This document shows, one piece after another, positions 52,542-60,994 of a stretch of DNA of 64,000 nt (positions are counted from its first letter, which is position 1; every line of letters starts with the position of its first letter). Below the pieces are notes generated by a model. The model was not told the origin of the DNA. It saw only the letters and a list, made by a program, of their open reading frames with translations, and did no database searches. The stretch is from contig NZ_CP029078.1 of NCBI RefSeq assembly GCF_005222485.1, positions 5,545,501 to 5,609,500 on the forward strand. The letters are read 5' to 3'. A program made the position numbers and the translations under genes. This stretch comes from Streptomyces griseoviridis (GTDB lineage Bacteria; Actinomycetota; Actinomycetes; Streptomycetales; Streptomycetaceae).

Positions 52542-53660
52542 TCAGTGCGGCAACGACGCCGGGGTGCCTCCGTTCGCCTCGTAACCCGCCACCGCCAGCG
52601 CGCGGTACACCGCGAACTCCGCCGCCGGGTCCGGGGACAGCGTCCACGGCAGGGCGCCGACGTGGCCGTCGATGTGCACGAGCTGGCTCATCGCCTCCGA
52701 CCAGCGCTCCGCCCGGACCAGGAAGAAGATCAGCAGGTGGCGGACGTGCGCCAGCATCGGGTCGTCCGGGCGGGCCGCCTGCACCGCGAACAGGGCGCCG
52801 TGGATCGCCTTGCGCACCACCTCGCTCTGGTAGAACCCGCGCACCAGGTTCACCTCGGGGAGGTGCTCGAAGACCGCGAACAGGGGCATCGCCGCGAGCA
52901 GCGAGCCCTGCGGGGCGCGGGCCGCGGCGGCCTCCGCGAAGGAGTTCGCCAGCTCCCGGGAGCCGTGCCACTTCTCGCACCAGTAGTGCAGCGCCGCCAG
53001 ATGCGCGCCCATGTGCGCCGGCGCGCGGTCCAGGATCTTCAGCCAGAGCTGCTCGAACTCCTCGCGCGGGTACGCCAGTCCGCGCGCCACCGACAGCTCC
53101 ACGATGTACGGGATCGGGTCACCGGGGGCCAGCAGCGCCGCGTCACCGCACGCCGATCTGGCCTCCTCCATGATGATCCGGAAGTCGTCGGTGCCCGGCG
53201 TCGCCGTCCGCCACGCCTGCTGGACCAGGAACTCCGCGTGCACCGCCGCGCCCCCCGCGTCCTTGGGGTGCTCGGCACGCCACACCCGCAGCCACTGCCC
53301 GCCGGGTGACTCGCTGACCCCGCCGGGACGCTGCGCCAGTTCGAGCGACGCGGCGCCCGCGAACGCCTGCACGCGCTGCCAGCGCAGCTCGCCCGCCGCC
53401 TCGGTGCCGGCCAGCAGCTGCGAGGCCGCCCGGTAGTCCTGGGAGCGCTGGACCACGTCCAGGACGTCCAGCAGGTCCTGGTCGGGGCCCGGCATCCGGA
53501 CGTCCAGCTCCTCCTGCGGCGTGAAGCCGTAGTTCGCCGGGTCCGCCGCGTCCGGGTGGCCGGGCGGGACCTGCTCGATCATGCCCCGGCGGCGCCGCAT
53601 GACCGGCAGCAGCACGAAGCCGATCATGACCAGCGCGATCAGGACCCACAGAATCTCCAT
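52542..53660 (-). CDS. Membrane-anchored helical-repeat protein, unknown function
   Basis: 372 aa. One N-terminal membrane helix (WVLIALVMIGFVLLPVM), then a Pro-rich linker and about 300 residues of helices that look TPR-like (WLRVWRAEHPKDAGGAAVHA, LLIFFLVRAERWSEAMSQL). A scaffold or partner-binding role is plausible but unproven. Conserved beside metB in Streptomyces. Divergent from metB by 176 bp. Confidence 0.75.
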   Translation of the reverse strand: MEILWVLIALVMIGFVLLPVMRRRRGMIEQVPPGHPDAADPANYGFTPQEELDVRMPGPDQDLLDVLDVVQRSQDYRAASQLLAGTEAAGELRWQRVQAFAGAASLELAQRPGGVSESPGGQWLRVWRAEHPKDAGGAAVHAEFLVQQAWRTATPGTDDFRIIMEEARSACGDAALLAPGDPIPYIVELSVARGLAYPREEFEQLWLKILDRAPAHMGAHLAALHYWCEKWHGSRELANSFAEAAAARAPQGSLLAAMPLFAVFEHLPEVNLVRGFYQSEVVRKAIHGALFAVQAARPDDPMLAHVRHLLIFFLVRAERWSEAMSQLVHIDGHVGALPWTLSPDPAAEFAVYRALAVAGYEANGGTPASLPH

Positions 53661-53710
53661 GCGACAAGCGTTCCAGACACCGCCGACAATTGGCCAACCC
53701 GGTCCCCGAA

Positions 53711-53757
53711 CCTGTGGAAAACCCCGCACCGAACAGGGCGGGAGCCTGTGGAAAACC
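53711..53757. promoter_or_regulatory. CCTGTGGAAAACC direct repeats before metB
   Basis: The 13-mer occurs at 53711-53723 and 53745-53757, 34 bp apart, in the divergent region of metB. TGTGGAAAA differs by one base from the complement of the Streptomyces DnaA box TTGTCCACA. Could be a regulator site or DnaA boxes. Confidence 0.5.
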
Positions 53758-53836
53758 TCGTCCGCATGGTCGTCGGCCGGTCGGACGTCCCACGGCGTCC
53801 GGCACCACCCCGCCGGGCACACTACGCTCGGTGCCC

Positions 53837-54991
53837 ATGAGCGACAGGCACACCAGTCAGCACTTCGAGACCCTCGCGATCCACGCGGGCAACACCGCCG
53901 ATCCCCTGACCGGCGCGGTCGTCCCGCCGATCTACCAGGTCTCGACCTACAAGCAGGACGGCGTCGGCGGACTGCGCGGCGGCTACGAGTACAGCCGCAG
54001 CGCCAACCCGACCAGGACCGCCCTCGAAGAGAACCTCGCGGCCCTCGAAGGCGGCCGCCGGGGTCTCGCGTTCGCGTCAGGACTGGCGGCCGAGGACTGC
54101 CTGTTGCGTACGCTGCTCAGCCCCGGCGACCACGTGGTCATCCCGAACGACGCGTACGGCGGCACGTTCCGGCTGTTCGCGAAGGTCGTCGCCCGCTGGG
54201 GCGTGGAGTGGTCGGTCGCCGACACCAGCGACCCCGCCGCCGTGCGGGCCGCCCTCACCCCGAAGAGCAAGGTCGTCTGGGTGGAGACCCCCTCCAACCC
54301 GCTGCTCGGCATCACCGACGTCGCGGCCGTCGCCCAGGTCGCCCGCGAGGCCGGCGCCCGGCTGGTCGTCGACAACACCTTCGCCACCCCGTACCTCCAG
54401 CAGCCGCTGGCGCTCGGCGCGGACGTCGTCGTGCACTCCCTGACCAAGTACATGGGCGGCCACTCCGACGTCGTCGGCGGCGCCCTCGTCGTCGCCGACC
54501 AGGAACTCGGCGAGGAGCTGGCCTACCACCAGAACGCGATGGGCGCGGTCGCGGGACCGTTCGACTCGTGGCTGGTGCTGCGCGGCACCAAGACGCTCTC
54601 CGTGCGCATGGACCGGCACAGCGAGAACGCCGGGAAGGTCGCCGAGATGCTCACCCGGCACGCGCGCGTGACGCACGTGCTCTACCCCGGTCTGCCCGAC
54701 CACCCGGGCCACGAGGTCGCCGCCAAGCAGATGCGGGCCTTCGGCGGCATGGTGTCGTTCCGGGTGCAGGGGGGCGAGGAGGCGGCCGTCGAGGTCTGCA
54801 ACCGCGCCAAGGTGTTCACCCTGGGCGAGTCCCTGGGCGGCGTCGAGTCCCTGATCGAGCACCCCGGCCGGATGACGCACGCGTCGGCGGCGGGCTCCGC
54901 CCTGGAGGTGCCCGGCGACCTCGTCCGCCTCTCCGTCGGCATCGAGAACGTCGACGACCTGCTGTCGGACATCCAGCAGGCGCTCGGCTAG
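53837..54991 (+). CDS. metB: Cystathionine gamma-synthase
   Basis: 384 aa. PLP-dependent trans-sulfuration enzyme: YSRSANPTRTALEENLAALE, FASGLAAEDCLL, ETPSNPLLGITD, the PLP Lys in SLTKYMGGHSD (Lys204), and SLGGVESLIEHP. It joins an activated homoserine with cysteine to make cystathionine. The family also contains gamma-lyases, and sequence alone does not fully separate the two. Confidence 0.92.
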   Translation: MSDRHTSQHFETLAIHAGNTADPLTGAVVPPIYQVSTYKQDGVGGLRGGYEYSRSANPTRTALEENLAALEGGRRGLAFASGLAAEDCLLRTLLSPGDHVVIPNDAYGGTFRLFAKVVARWGVEWSVADTSDPAAVRAALTPKSKVVWVETPSNPLLGITDVAAVAQVAREAGARLVVDNTFATPYLQQPLALGADVVVHSLTKYMGGHSDVVGGALVVADQELGEELAYHQNAMGAVAGPFDSWLVLRGTKTLSVRMDRHSENAGKVAEMLTRHARVTHVLYPGLPDHPGHEVAAKQMRAFGGMVSFRVQGGEEAAVEVCNRAKVFTLGESLGGVESLIEHPGRMTHASAAGSALEVPGDLVRLSVGIENVDDLLSDIQQALG

Positions 54992-55004
54992 CCGACGCCC
55001 GCGC

Positions 55005-55253
55005 TCACCAGCCGGTGAGCGGTGGAGTCGTCTGCGAAGGCGGCTCCACCCAGGGGCGCGCGGTCAGCGCCCAGACGGCGAAGGCGAGCGCCGCGGTCAG
55101 CAGGAACAGCCACAGCAGCCGGCGCGCGGCCCTGCGGCGGCGCAGCATCCGGTCACCGCGCCGCACGGCGTCCCCGTACAGCCCGGACGGCACCGTCGGG
55201 GCCCGCCGCTCCATGATCTGCCGCACGGCGGCCTCGCGCTGGCTCCGGTTCAC
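55005..55253 (-). CDS. Small single-pass membrane protein, partner of the sigma-like gene
   Basis: 82 aa. Basic N-terminal half (YGDAVRRGDRMLRRRRAARR), one helix (LLWLFLLTAALAFAVWAL) and a short outer tail. GTG start 34 bp after the sigma-like gene on the same strand. The arrangement suggests an anti-sigma or a membrane tether, but no zinc anti-sigma motif is present. Inference only. Confidence 0.72.
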   Translation of the reverse strand: MNRSQREAAVRQIMERRAPTVPSGLYGDAVRRGDRMLRRRRAARRLLWLFLLTAALAFAVWALTARPWVEPPSQTTPPLTGW

Positions 55254-55287
55254 CGGCGGCCCCCGCGTCCCGTGGCGGCCCCGGCCC

Positions 55288-55785
55288 TCATGACGGTGCC
55301 ACCTCGGCCGTCGTCGACGCCGGTACCCGGGGCGGGTGGAGCAGGGTGGCCGTCGCCCGGTCGCAGACCGCGCGGACGTGTTCCACGGGGAGCCCGAGCA
55401 GGGCCGCCGTCTGCTGCTCGGCGACGCCCTCGTAGAGCCTCAGCACCAGGATCAGCCGCTCCCGCGGAGTCAGCGGGGCCAGCGGGCCGGCCGGGCGGGT
55501 GCGGGAGCGGACGACTCCGCCGTACCGGTACCAGGCGCCCCGCGCGAAGCGGGCGGCCAGATACCGGCGGGCGCCGTCGTAGGGGTCCTCGCCGCGCGCC
55601 AGGTCCCAGCACGCGTACGTGTGCGCGAGGGCGAGCGTCAGCAGCCGCCGCGCGCGCGGGTTGCCGTCCGGGGGCTCGGCGGTGAGCAGCGTGGCCGTCT
55701 GCAACAGCCGTCCCGCGGCGCCCGCCACGAACGCCTCGAACTCCCGTGCCCGGCGGGCGTCCCGAGACGCTTGCCGTGTACGCAC
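55288..55785 (-). CDS. Degenerate SigE-family sigma factor-like protein
   Basis: 165 aa, size of short Streptomyces SigE-family sigma factors. The region 4 helix-turn-helix is readable (LTPRERLILVLRLYEGVAEQ, AALLGLPVEHVRAVCDRA). Region 2, normally with a DLLQ-type core, is rewritten (LLTLALAHTYACWDLARG). It might still bind DNA but core polymerase binding is doubtful. GTG start with AGGAGGG. A 26-bp perfect palindrome lies 89 bp upstream. Operon with the small membrane-protein gene. Confidence 0.75.
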   Translation of the reverse strand: MRTRQASRDARRAREFEAFVAGAAGRLLQTATLLTAEPPDGNPRARRLLTLALAHTYACWDLARGEDPYDGARRYLAARFARGAWYRYGGVVRSRTRPAGPLAPLTPRERLILVLRLYEGVAEQQTAALLGLPVEHVRAVCDRATATLLHPPRVPASTTAEVAPS

Positions 55786-55873
55786 CGCGCCTCCCTCCTG
55801 ACGCGCCCCAGCCTCCCCGGCGACAGGGCCGGGTCTTCATATGAGGGCAGCGGCGACCCGTCGGTCAAGAGTT

Positions 55874-55899
55874 CGCGCGGTACGCGCGCGTACCGCGCG
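55874..55899. promoter_or_regulatory. 26-bp perfect palindrome upstream of the sigma-like gene
   Basis: Each 13-bp half is CGCGCGGTACGCG read outward to inward; the element is self-complementary with no spacer. It stands between the marR stop and the sigma-like start. As RNA it would have no loop, so a DNA operator is more likely than a terminator. Confidence 0.6.
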
Positions 55900-55962
55900 G
55901 GAAGCCGCAGGAGAAGACGGCGGCCGTCAGGGCCGAACGGGAGAGCGCCCCGGGCGGACGGC

Positions 55963-56490
55963 TCAGGAGGCGGACGGCGTCTCGTCCGGGCCCGCCCCGC
56001 CCTGGGTGGACATCCGCGCGGACAGCCCGGTGTTGAAACGGGTCAGCAGCGCGCAGAACGTCTCCCGCTCCTCGGGCGTCCACCCCTGGGTCAGCTCCGC
56101 CATCAACTGGCGCCTGGAGGACCGCACTTCATCGAGGCGGGCGAGCCCGCGCGGGGACAGCTGGAGGACCACCGCGCGGCCGTCCTCGGGGTGCGAGGTC
56201 CGCTTGACGAGCCCGGTGTCCACGAGCGGCGCCACCTGGCGGGTGACCGTGGACGAGTCGATGCCCATGCTGGCCGCGAGCGCCTTGACGCCCATCGGGC
56301 CTTCCTTGTCGAGACGGTTGAGCAGCAGGTACGCGGCGCGATCCATGGAGTTGCGCACCTGGCCGACCCCGCCGAGCCGGGTCTGTTCGGCACGGCGGGC
56401 GAAGACCGCCACCTCGTGCTGCAACGTGTCGAGGAGACCGGTGTCACCGAGAGTCGTCATGTCCATCGACATTTCAGGTGTTGTGGGCAT
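55963..56490 (-). CDS. MarR-family transcriptional regulator
   Basis: 175 aa. Winged helix at about 55-115: GVKALAASMGIDSSTVTRQV, then VKRTSHPEDGRAVVLQLS, the MarR wing. Members usually repress a neighbour and are released by phenolic or lipid ligands. Divergent from ilvA, 145 bp away, which may be its target. Internal ATGs at 56472 and 56463 are possible starts. Confidence 0.85.
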   Translation of the reverse strand: MPTTPEMSMDMTTLGDTGLLDTLQHEVAVFARRAEQTRLGGVGQVRNSMDRAAYLLLNRLDKEGPMGVKALAASMGIDSSTVTRQVAPLVDTGLVKRTSHPEDGRAVVLQLSPRGLARLDEVRSSRRQLMAELTQGWTPEERETFCALLTRFNTGLSARMSTQGGAGPDETPSAS

Positions 56491-56635
56491 GGCCGGAGGC
56501 TCGCTTCATGAAGGGGCTGCTGGGATGGGGGACAGGGTACGCGGCCGGGGGGCGGGCCGTACCGGCGCTGCGCAAACCAGTCTCGGGGACTGGTCACACA
56601 GGCGGCGCCCGGGAGTGAACTGCGATGCTGGAGTC

Positions 56636-57865
56636 ATGAGCTACAGCACGGCCGACCCCCTGCGGCCCGTGACCCTCGACGACGTACGAGGCGCGGGGAA
56701 GATGCTCGCGGGCGTGGCGCGGGTGACGGCGATGGAGGGCAGCAGGCACCTGTCCCAGCTGGTCGGGGCGCCGGTCCACCTCAAGTGCGAGAACCTCCAG
56801 CGGACCGGTTCGTTCAAGCTGCGCGGCGCCTATGTGCGGATCGCCGGGCTGCTGCCCGAGGAGCGGGCCGCCGGGGTGGTCGCGGCGAGCGCGGGCAACC
56901 ACGCGCAGGGCGTCGCCCTCGCGTCCGCGCTGCTCGGCGTGCGGGCGACCGTGTTCATGCCCATCGGGGCGCCGCTCCCCAAGATCAGCGCCACCCGCGA
57001 CTACGGCGCCGAGGTGCGCCTGCACGGCCAGGTCGTCGACGAGACACTGGCCGCCGCCCAGGAGTACGCGGCCGAGACCGGCGCGGTCTTCATCCACCCC
57101 TTCGACCACCCGGACGTCATCGCGGGCCAGGGCACGGTCGGCCTGGAGATCCTGGACCAGTGCCCGGAGCTGCGCACGCTCGTGGTGGGCATCGGCGGCG
57201 GCGGGCTCGCGGCCGGCATCGCGGTCGCCGTCAAGGCGCTCCGGCCCGACGTGCGGATCGTGGGCGTGCAGGCGGAGGGCGCCGCGGCGTACCCGCCGTC
57301 GCTGACCGCCGGGCATCCGGTGTCGATCGCGCACCCGGCGACGATGGCCGACGGCATCAAGGTGGGCCGCCCCGGCGAGGTGCCGTTCCGGATCGTCGCC
57401 GACCTGGTGGACGAGGTCCGCACGGTCAGCGAGGACGAGCTGTCGGCCGCGCTGCTGCTCTGCCTCGAACGGGCCAAGCTGGTGGTGGAACCGGCCGGGG
57501 CGAGCCCGGTGGCGGCGCTGCTCGCCAGGCCGCGGGAGTTCGAGGGCCCGGTCGTGGCCGTGCTGTCCGGGGGCAACGTCGACCCGCTGCTGATGCAGCG
57601 CATCCTGCGCCACGGCATGGTCGCGCAGGGCCGCTACCTGGCCGTCCGGCTGCGTCTGACGGACCGCCCTGGGGCGCTGGCCTCGCTGCTCGGGGCGTTG
57701 ACCGTGGTCGACGCCAACGTCGTCGACGTGAGCCATGTGCGGACCGACTCCCGGCTCGGGCTCACGGAGGCCGAGGTCGAGCTGCACCTGGAGACGAAGG
57801 GCCCCGAGCACTGCGCCGAGGTGGGCCGGGCCCTGCGCGAGGCCGGGTACACGATCATCGCCTGA
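56636..57865 (+). CDS. ilvA: Threonine dehydratase (threonine ammonia-lyase) with ACT domain
   Basis: 409 aa. PLP Lys61 in RTGSFKLRGA, ASAGNHAQGVALAS, the PLP-phosphate loop GIGGGGLAAGIA, and SGGNVDPLLMQRIL. The C-terminal ACT domain (about 335-409: RLRLTDRPGALASLLGALTV) suggests allosteric control. It converts threonine to 2-oxobutanoate, for isoleucine or for catabolism; the single-ACT, short form fits biodegradative types as well. A MarR gene is divergent. Confidence 0.9.
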   Translation: MSYSTADPLRPVTLDDVRGAGKMLAGVARVTAMEGSRHLSQLVGAPVHLKCENLQRTGSFKLRGAYVRIAGLLPEERAAGVVAASAGNHAQGVALASALLGVRATVFMPIGAPLPKISATRDYGAEVRLHGQVVDETLAAAQEYAAETGAVFIHPFDHPDVIAGQGTVGLEILDQCPELRTLVVGIGGGGLAAGIAVAVKALRPDVRIVGVQAEGAAAYPPSLTAGHPVSIAHPATMADGIKVGRPGEVPFRIVADLVDEVRTVSEDELSAALLLCLERAKLVVEPAGASPVAALLARPREFEGPVVAVLSGGNVDPLLMQRILRHGMVAQGRYLAVRLRLTDRPGALASLLGALTVVDANVVDVSHVRTDSRLGLTEAEVELHLETKGPEHCAEVGRALREAGYTIIA

Positions 57866-57889
57866 GGCAGGGGGCGTGCCGCCGCCCCC

Positions 57890-58150
57890 GGCCCTCCGGC
57901 CCTCCGGCCCTCGGCTCTCTGGCCCTCGGCTCTCTGGCCCTCGGCTCTCCGGCGCCCGGCCGCCCGGTCCCGGCCTGCCGCTCCCCGGCCTGCGGCTCCC
58001 CGGCCTGCGGCTCTCCGGCCTATGGTTCCCCGGCTCCCCGGCCCCCGGCCTGCCGCTCTCCGGATCTCGGCGCCCGGCCCCCCGGCGCCCGGCCCCCCGG
58101 CGCCCGGCCCCCGGCGCCCGGCCCCCGGCCCCGCGGCCCCCCGGCCCCTC
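57890..58150. repeat. Pro/Gly-coding-like GC tandem repeats in a 440-bp gap
   Basis: Repeats of GGCCCTCGGCTCTCTG, GGCCTGCGGCTCCCC and CCCCGGCGCCCGGCC run from the end of ilvA toward the ABC promoter. The drift and absence of conserved codons argue against a gene. Confidence 0.65.
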
Positions 58151-58206
58151 GGATCTCCGCCACTTCGTCCCGCCACTTCGTCCCGTCACTCGTTCGGGGA
58201 AATCCG

Positions 58207-58235
58207 TTGAGGGACGCGATACATCGCGTTATGGT
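58207..58235 (+). promoter_or_regulatory. Promoter with an operator in its spacer, upstream of the DrrAB-type transporter
   Basis: TTGAGG (58207-58212) and TATGGT (58230-58235) have an ideal 17-bp spacer, which contains the inverted repeat ACGCGAT-AC-ATCGCGT (58214-58229). A repressor on it would directly block polymerase. Such spacing is typical of drug-efflux genes under PadR or TetR control. Confidence 0.7.
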
Positions 58236-58305
58236 GTGTCTCGCGTCACTCGCAAGCGGGGCAACCCGTGCAAACTGGCCTTTTCCCGACGACGTGGAGA
58301 CAGAT

Positions 58306-59355
58306 ATGCCGGGCGCCATCTATGCCGAGGCTCTGGTCAAGACCTTCGGTGACGTAAGGGCACTGGACGGCGTCGACCTCGATGTCCCCGAGGGCACGGT
58401 CCTCGGCCTGCTCGGGCCCAACGGCGCGGGCAAGACGACAGCCGTCCGCTGCCTGACGACCCTCCTCCGCCCGGACAGCGGCAGAGCCGTCGTCGCCGGT
58501 ATCGACGTGCTGCGCCGGCCCAACGAGGTACGGCGCTCGATCGGCCTGTCCGGCCAGTTCGCCGCCGTCGACGAATACCTGACCGGCCGCGAGAACCTCC
58601 AGATGGTCGGCCAGCTCTACCAGATGCGGTCCAGGGCGGCGAAGGCGCGCGCCGTCGAACTGCTCGACCAGTTCAGTCTCACGGACGCCGCCGACCGCCC
58701 CGCCAAGACCTACTCGGGCGGGATGCGCCGCCGCCTCGACCTCGCGGCGGCCCTGGTCGTCTCCCCGCCCGTGATGTTCATGGACGAGCCCACCACCGGG
58801 CTCGACCCGCGCAACCGCCAGCTGCTGTGGGAGGTCATCAAGGGGCTCGTCTCCGGCGGTACGACACTGCTGCTGACCACCCAGTACCTGGAGGAGGCCG
58901 ACCAGCTCGCGCACGACATCGCGGTCGTCGACCACGGCCGGGTCATCGCCCGCGGCACCTCGGACGACCTCAAGGCCCGCACCGGCGGCGAGCGCGTCGA
59001 GGTCGTGGTGCACGCGCGCGAACACCTGACGGACGCCGCCGAGGTCCTCCGCGGCTACGGCAAGGGCGCCGTCTCCGTCGAACAGCACACCCGCAAGCTC
59101 ACCGTGCCCGTCACCGGCGGCCCGAAGCTCCTCGCCGAGGTCATCCGCGACCTCGACGGACGCGGCATCGAGATGGACGACGTCGGGCTGCGCCGCCCCA
59201 CCCTCGACGACGTCTTCCTCTCCCTCACCGGACATGCCACCGAGGACGGCGAGCCGGCGGCCGACACGGCGGACGGCGGCACCCCGCAGCACCCCAAGGC
59301 AGGCAGACGCGGCCGGGGCAGGGCCCGCGGCCCGCAGAAGGAGGCAGACCAGTGA
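58306..59355 (+). CDS. DrrA-type ABC transporter ATP-binding protein
   Basis: 349 aa. Walker A GPNGAGKTT, signature YSGGMRRRLDLAAAL, Walker B VMFMDEPTTGLDP, H-loop LTTQYLEEADQLA, then the C-terminal DrrA extension (LRRPTLDDVFLSLTG) and a basic tail. DrrAB pumps export drugs or lipids; the substrate here is unknown. GGAGA precedes the ATG. Stop overlaps the permease start by 4 bp. Confidence 0.92.
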   Translation: MPGAIYAEALVKTFGDVRALDGVDLDVPEGTVLGLLGPNGAGKTTAVRCLTTLLRPDSGRAVVAGIDVLRRPNEVRRSIGLSGQFAAVDEYLTGRENLQMVGQLYQMRSRAAKARAVELLDQFSLTDAADRPAKTYSGGMRRRLDLAAALVVSPPVMFMDEPTTGLDPRNRQLLWEVIKGLVSGGTTLLLTTQYLEEADQLAHDIAVVDHGRVIARGTSDDLKARTGGERVEVVVHAREHLTDAAEVLRGYGKGAVSVEQHTRKLTVPVTGGPKLLAEVIRDLDGRGIEMDDVGLRRPTLDDVFLSLTGHATEDGEPAADTADGGTPQHPKAGRRGRGRARGPQKEADQ

Positions 59356-60224
59356 GCGCCGCCACCGAACCCGCACCCGCCCCCGCGCCCCCGCCCGCCG
59401 CCACCGGCAGCGCCCTCGGCCAGTCGGTCCGCGACTCCATGGTCGTCGCCAGACGGAACCTGATCCGGATGTCCCGGATTCCCGAGATGCTGCTGTTCGC
59501 GGTCATCCAGCCGGTGATGTTCGTGATCCTGTTCACCTACGTCTTCGGCGGCTCGATCCAGGTCGGCGGCTCCACCAGTCCCGACGTCTACAAGAACTTC
59601 CTGATGGCCGGGATCTTCGCCCAGACCGTCACCTTCGCCACCGCGGGCGCGGGCGCCGGGATCGCCGACGACATGCACAAGGGCCTCATCGACCGGTTCC
59701 GCTCACTGCCCATGGCGCGCGGCGCCGTCCTCACCGGGCGCACGGTCGCGGACCTCGTGCAGACCTCCATCACGCTGGCCGTCCTCGCGGTCGTCGCGCT
59801 GATCGTGGGCTGGCGCCCCGGCTACGCGGAGCCGACCAACCTCGGCAAGATCCTCGGCGGGTTCGGCCTGCTGCTCCTGCTGGGGTACGCCTTCACCTGG
59901 ATCGGCGCGCTGATCGGCCTGTCCGTGCGCACCCCGGAGGCGGCGACCTCGGGCGGCCTGGTCTGGCTGTTCCCGGTCACGTTCATCTCGAACGCCTTCG
60001 TGGACTCCAGCCGGATGACGCCGTGGCTGCGGCACATCGCCGACTGGAACCCGTTCAGCGCGACCGTCCAGGCGTGCCGCACCCTCTTCGGCGACCCCGG
60101 GGTCTCCACCTCCACGGCCTGGCCCATGCAGCACCCGGTGTGGGCCTCGCTGATCTACTCGGTGCTGATCGTCGTCGTCTTCCGGACGCTGGCGGTGCGC
60201 AAGTACCGTTCCGCGACCGCCTGA
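59352..60224 (+). CDS. DrrB-type ABC transporter permease (ABC-2)
   Basis: 290 aa. Pro/Ala-rich start, then six hydrophobic segments; family motif MPVFMFVLLF-like VIQPVMFVILFTYVFGG and the later LPMARGAVLTGRTVADLVQT and NPFSATVQACRTLF. Partner of the ATPase just upstream; GTG start coupled by GTGA. Confidence 0.92.
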   Translation: MSAATEPAPAPAPPPAATGSALGQSVRDSMVVARRNLIRMSRIPEMLLFAVIQPVMFVILFTYVFGGSIQVGGSTSPDVYKNFLMAGIFAQTVTFATAGAGAGIADDMHKGLIDRFRSLPMARGAVLTGRTVADLVQTSITLAVLAVVALIVGWRPGYAEPTNLGKILGGFGLLLLLGYAFTWIGALIGLSVRTPEAATSGGLVWLFPVTFISNAFVDSSRMTPWLRHIADWNPFSATVQACRTLFGDPGVSTSTAWPMQHPVWASLIYSVLIVVVFRTLAVRKYRSATA

Positions 60225-60244
60225 GCCCCACCGGACATGACGAA

Positions 60245-60271
60245 GCCCCCGGCGTCCAGGACGCCGGGGGC
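60245..60271. terminator. Hairpin terminator after the DrrAB-type operon
   Basis: GCCCCCGGCGT and ACGCCGGGGGC flank a 5-nt loop; it lies between the convergent permease and greA genes. Confidence 0.85.
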
Positions 60272-60318
60272 CCGCCAGAGGCGTGCGGAACATCGGCCCG
60301 GACGGGGCCGGGCGCGGG

Positions 60319-60819
60319 TCAGCCGTTGTACGGCTCGGCCTTGATGATCTTCACGGAGGCCTTCTTGCCGTTCGGCAGCTCGTACTCCGCGTCCTCGCCG
60401 ACCTTGTGGCCGATCACGCCGGAGCCGAGCGGGGACTGCGGCGAGTAGGTCTCGATGTCGGAGCTGGCGTACTCGCGGGAGGCCAGAAGGAAGGAGAGGG
60501 TGTCGTCCTCGTCGCCGTCGAAGGCGATCGTGACGACCATGCCCGGTGCGACGGCGCCGTCGGCGGATGCCGGGGCCTCACCGACCTTGGCGTTCTCCAG
60601 GAGCTGGGTCAGCTGGCGCACCCGGAGCTCCTGCTTGCCCTGCTCCTCCTTCGCCGCGTGGTACCCGCCGTTCTCGCGCAGGTCCCCTTCCTCACGCGCG
60701 GCTGCGATCTTCCCGGCGATCTCCGTACGCGCGGGACCAGACAGGTACTCCAGCTCGGCCTTGAGCTGGTTGTACGCCTCCTGGGTCAGCCAGGTGACGT
60801 TGTCGCTGGTCTGGGTCAC
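60319..60819 (-). CDS. greA: Transcription elongation factor GreA
   Basis: 166 aa. N-terminal coiled coil (WLTQEAYNQLKAELEYLSGP, AREEGDLRENGGYHAAKEEQ with the acidic tip residues) and a C-terminal FKBP-like domain (YSPQSPLGSGVIGHKVGED). It enters the polymerase secondary channel and stimulates cleavage of backtracked RNA. GTG start with GAGGAG. Confidence 0.95.
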   Translation of the reverse strand: MTQTSDNVTWLTQEAYNQLKAELEYLSGPARTEIAGKIAAAREEGDLRENGGYHAAKEEQGKQELRVRQLTQLLENAKVGEAPASADGAVAPGMVVTIAFDGDEDDTLSFLLASREYASSDIETYSPQSPLGSGVIGHKVGEDAEYELPNGKKASVKIIKAEPYNG

Positions 60820-60994
60820 AGGTGCTCCTCGTAGGTACTGGGAATACAAAGCATCGCCCTACCCAGAAGGATGTTCCTTCATGGAAGGGCGAAACCACGA
60901 GCCTAACAATTCACCGGCCGAAGGGGGAGGACATAAGCCGTCAGAAACCCGTCGACGCAGGTCAGCGGTGACGTATTCGCAGAGTCCCGGCGGG

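Noticed and set aside
53661..53836. SAM riboswitch expected before a methionine gene
   Set aside because: No riboswitch core is visible in the 176-bp divergent region; only the direct repeats reported.
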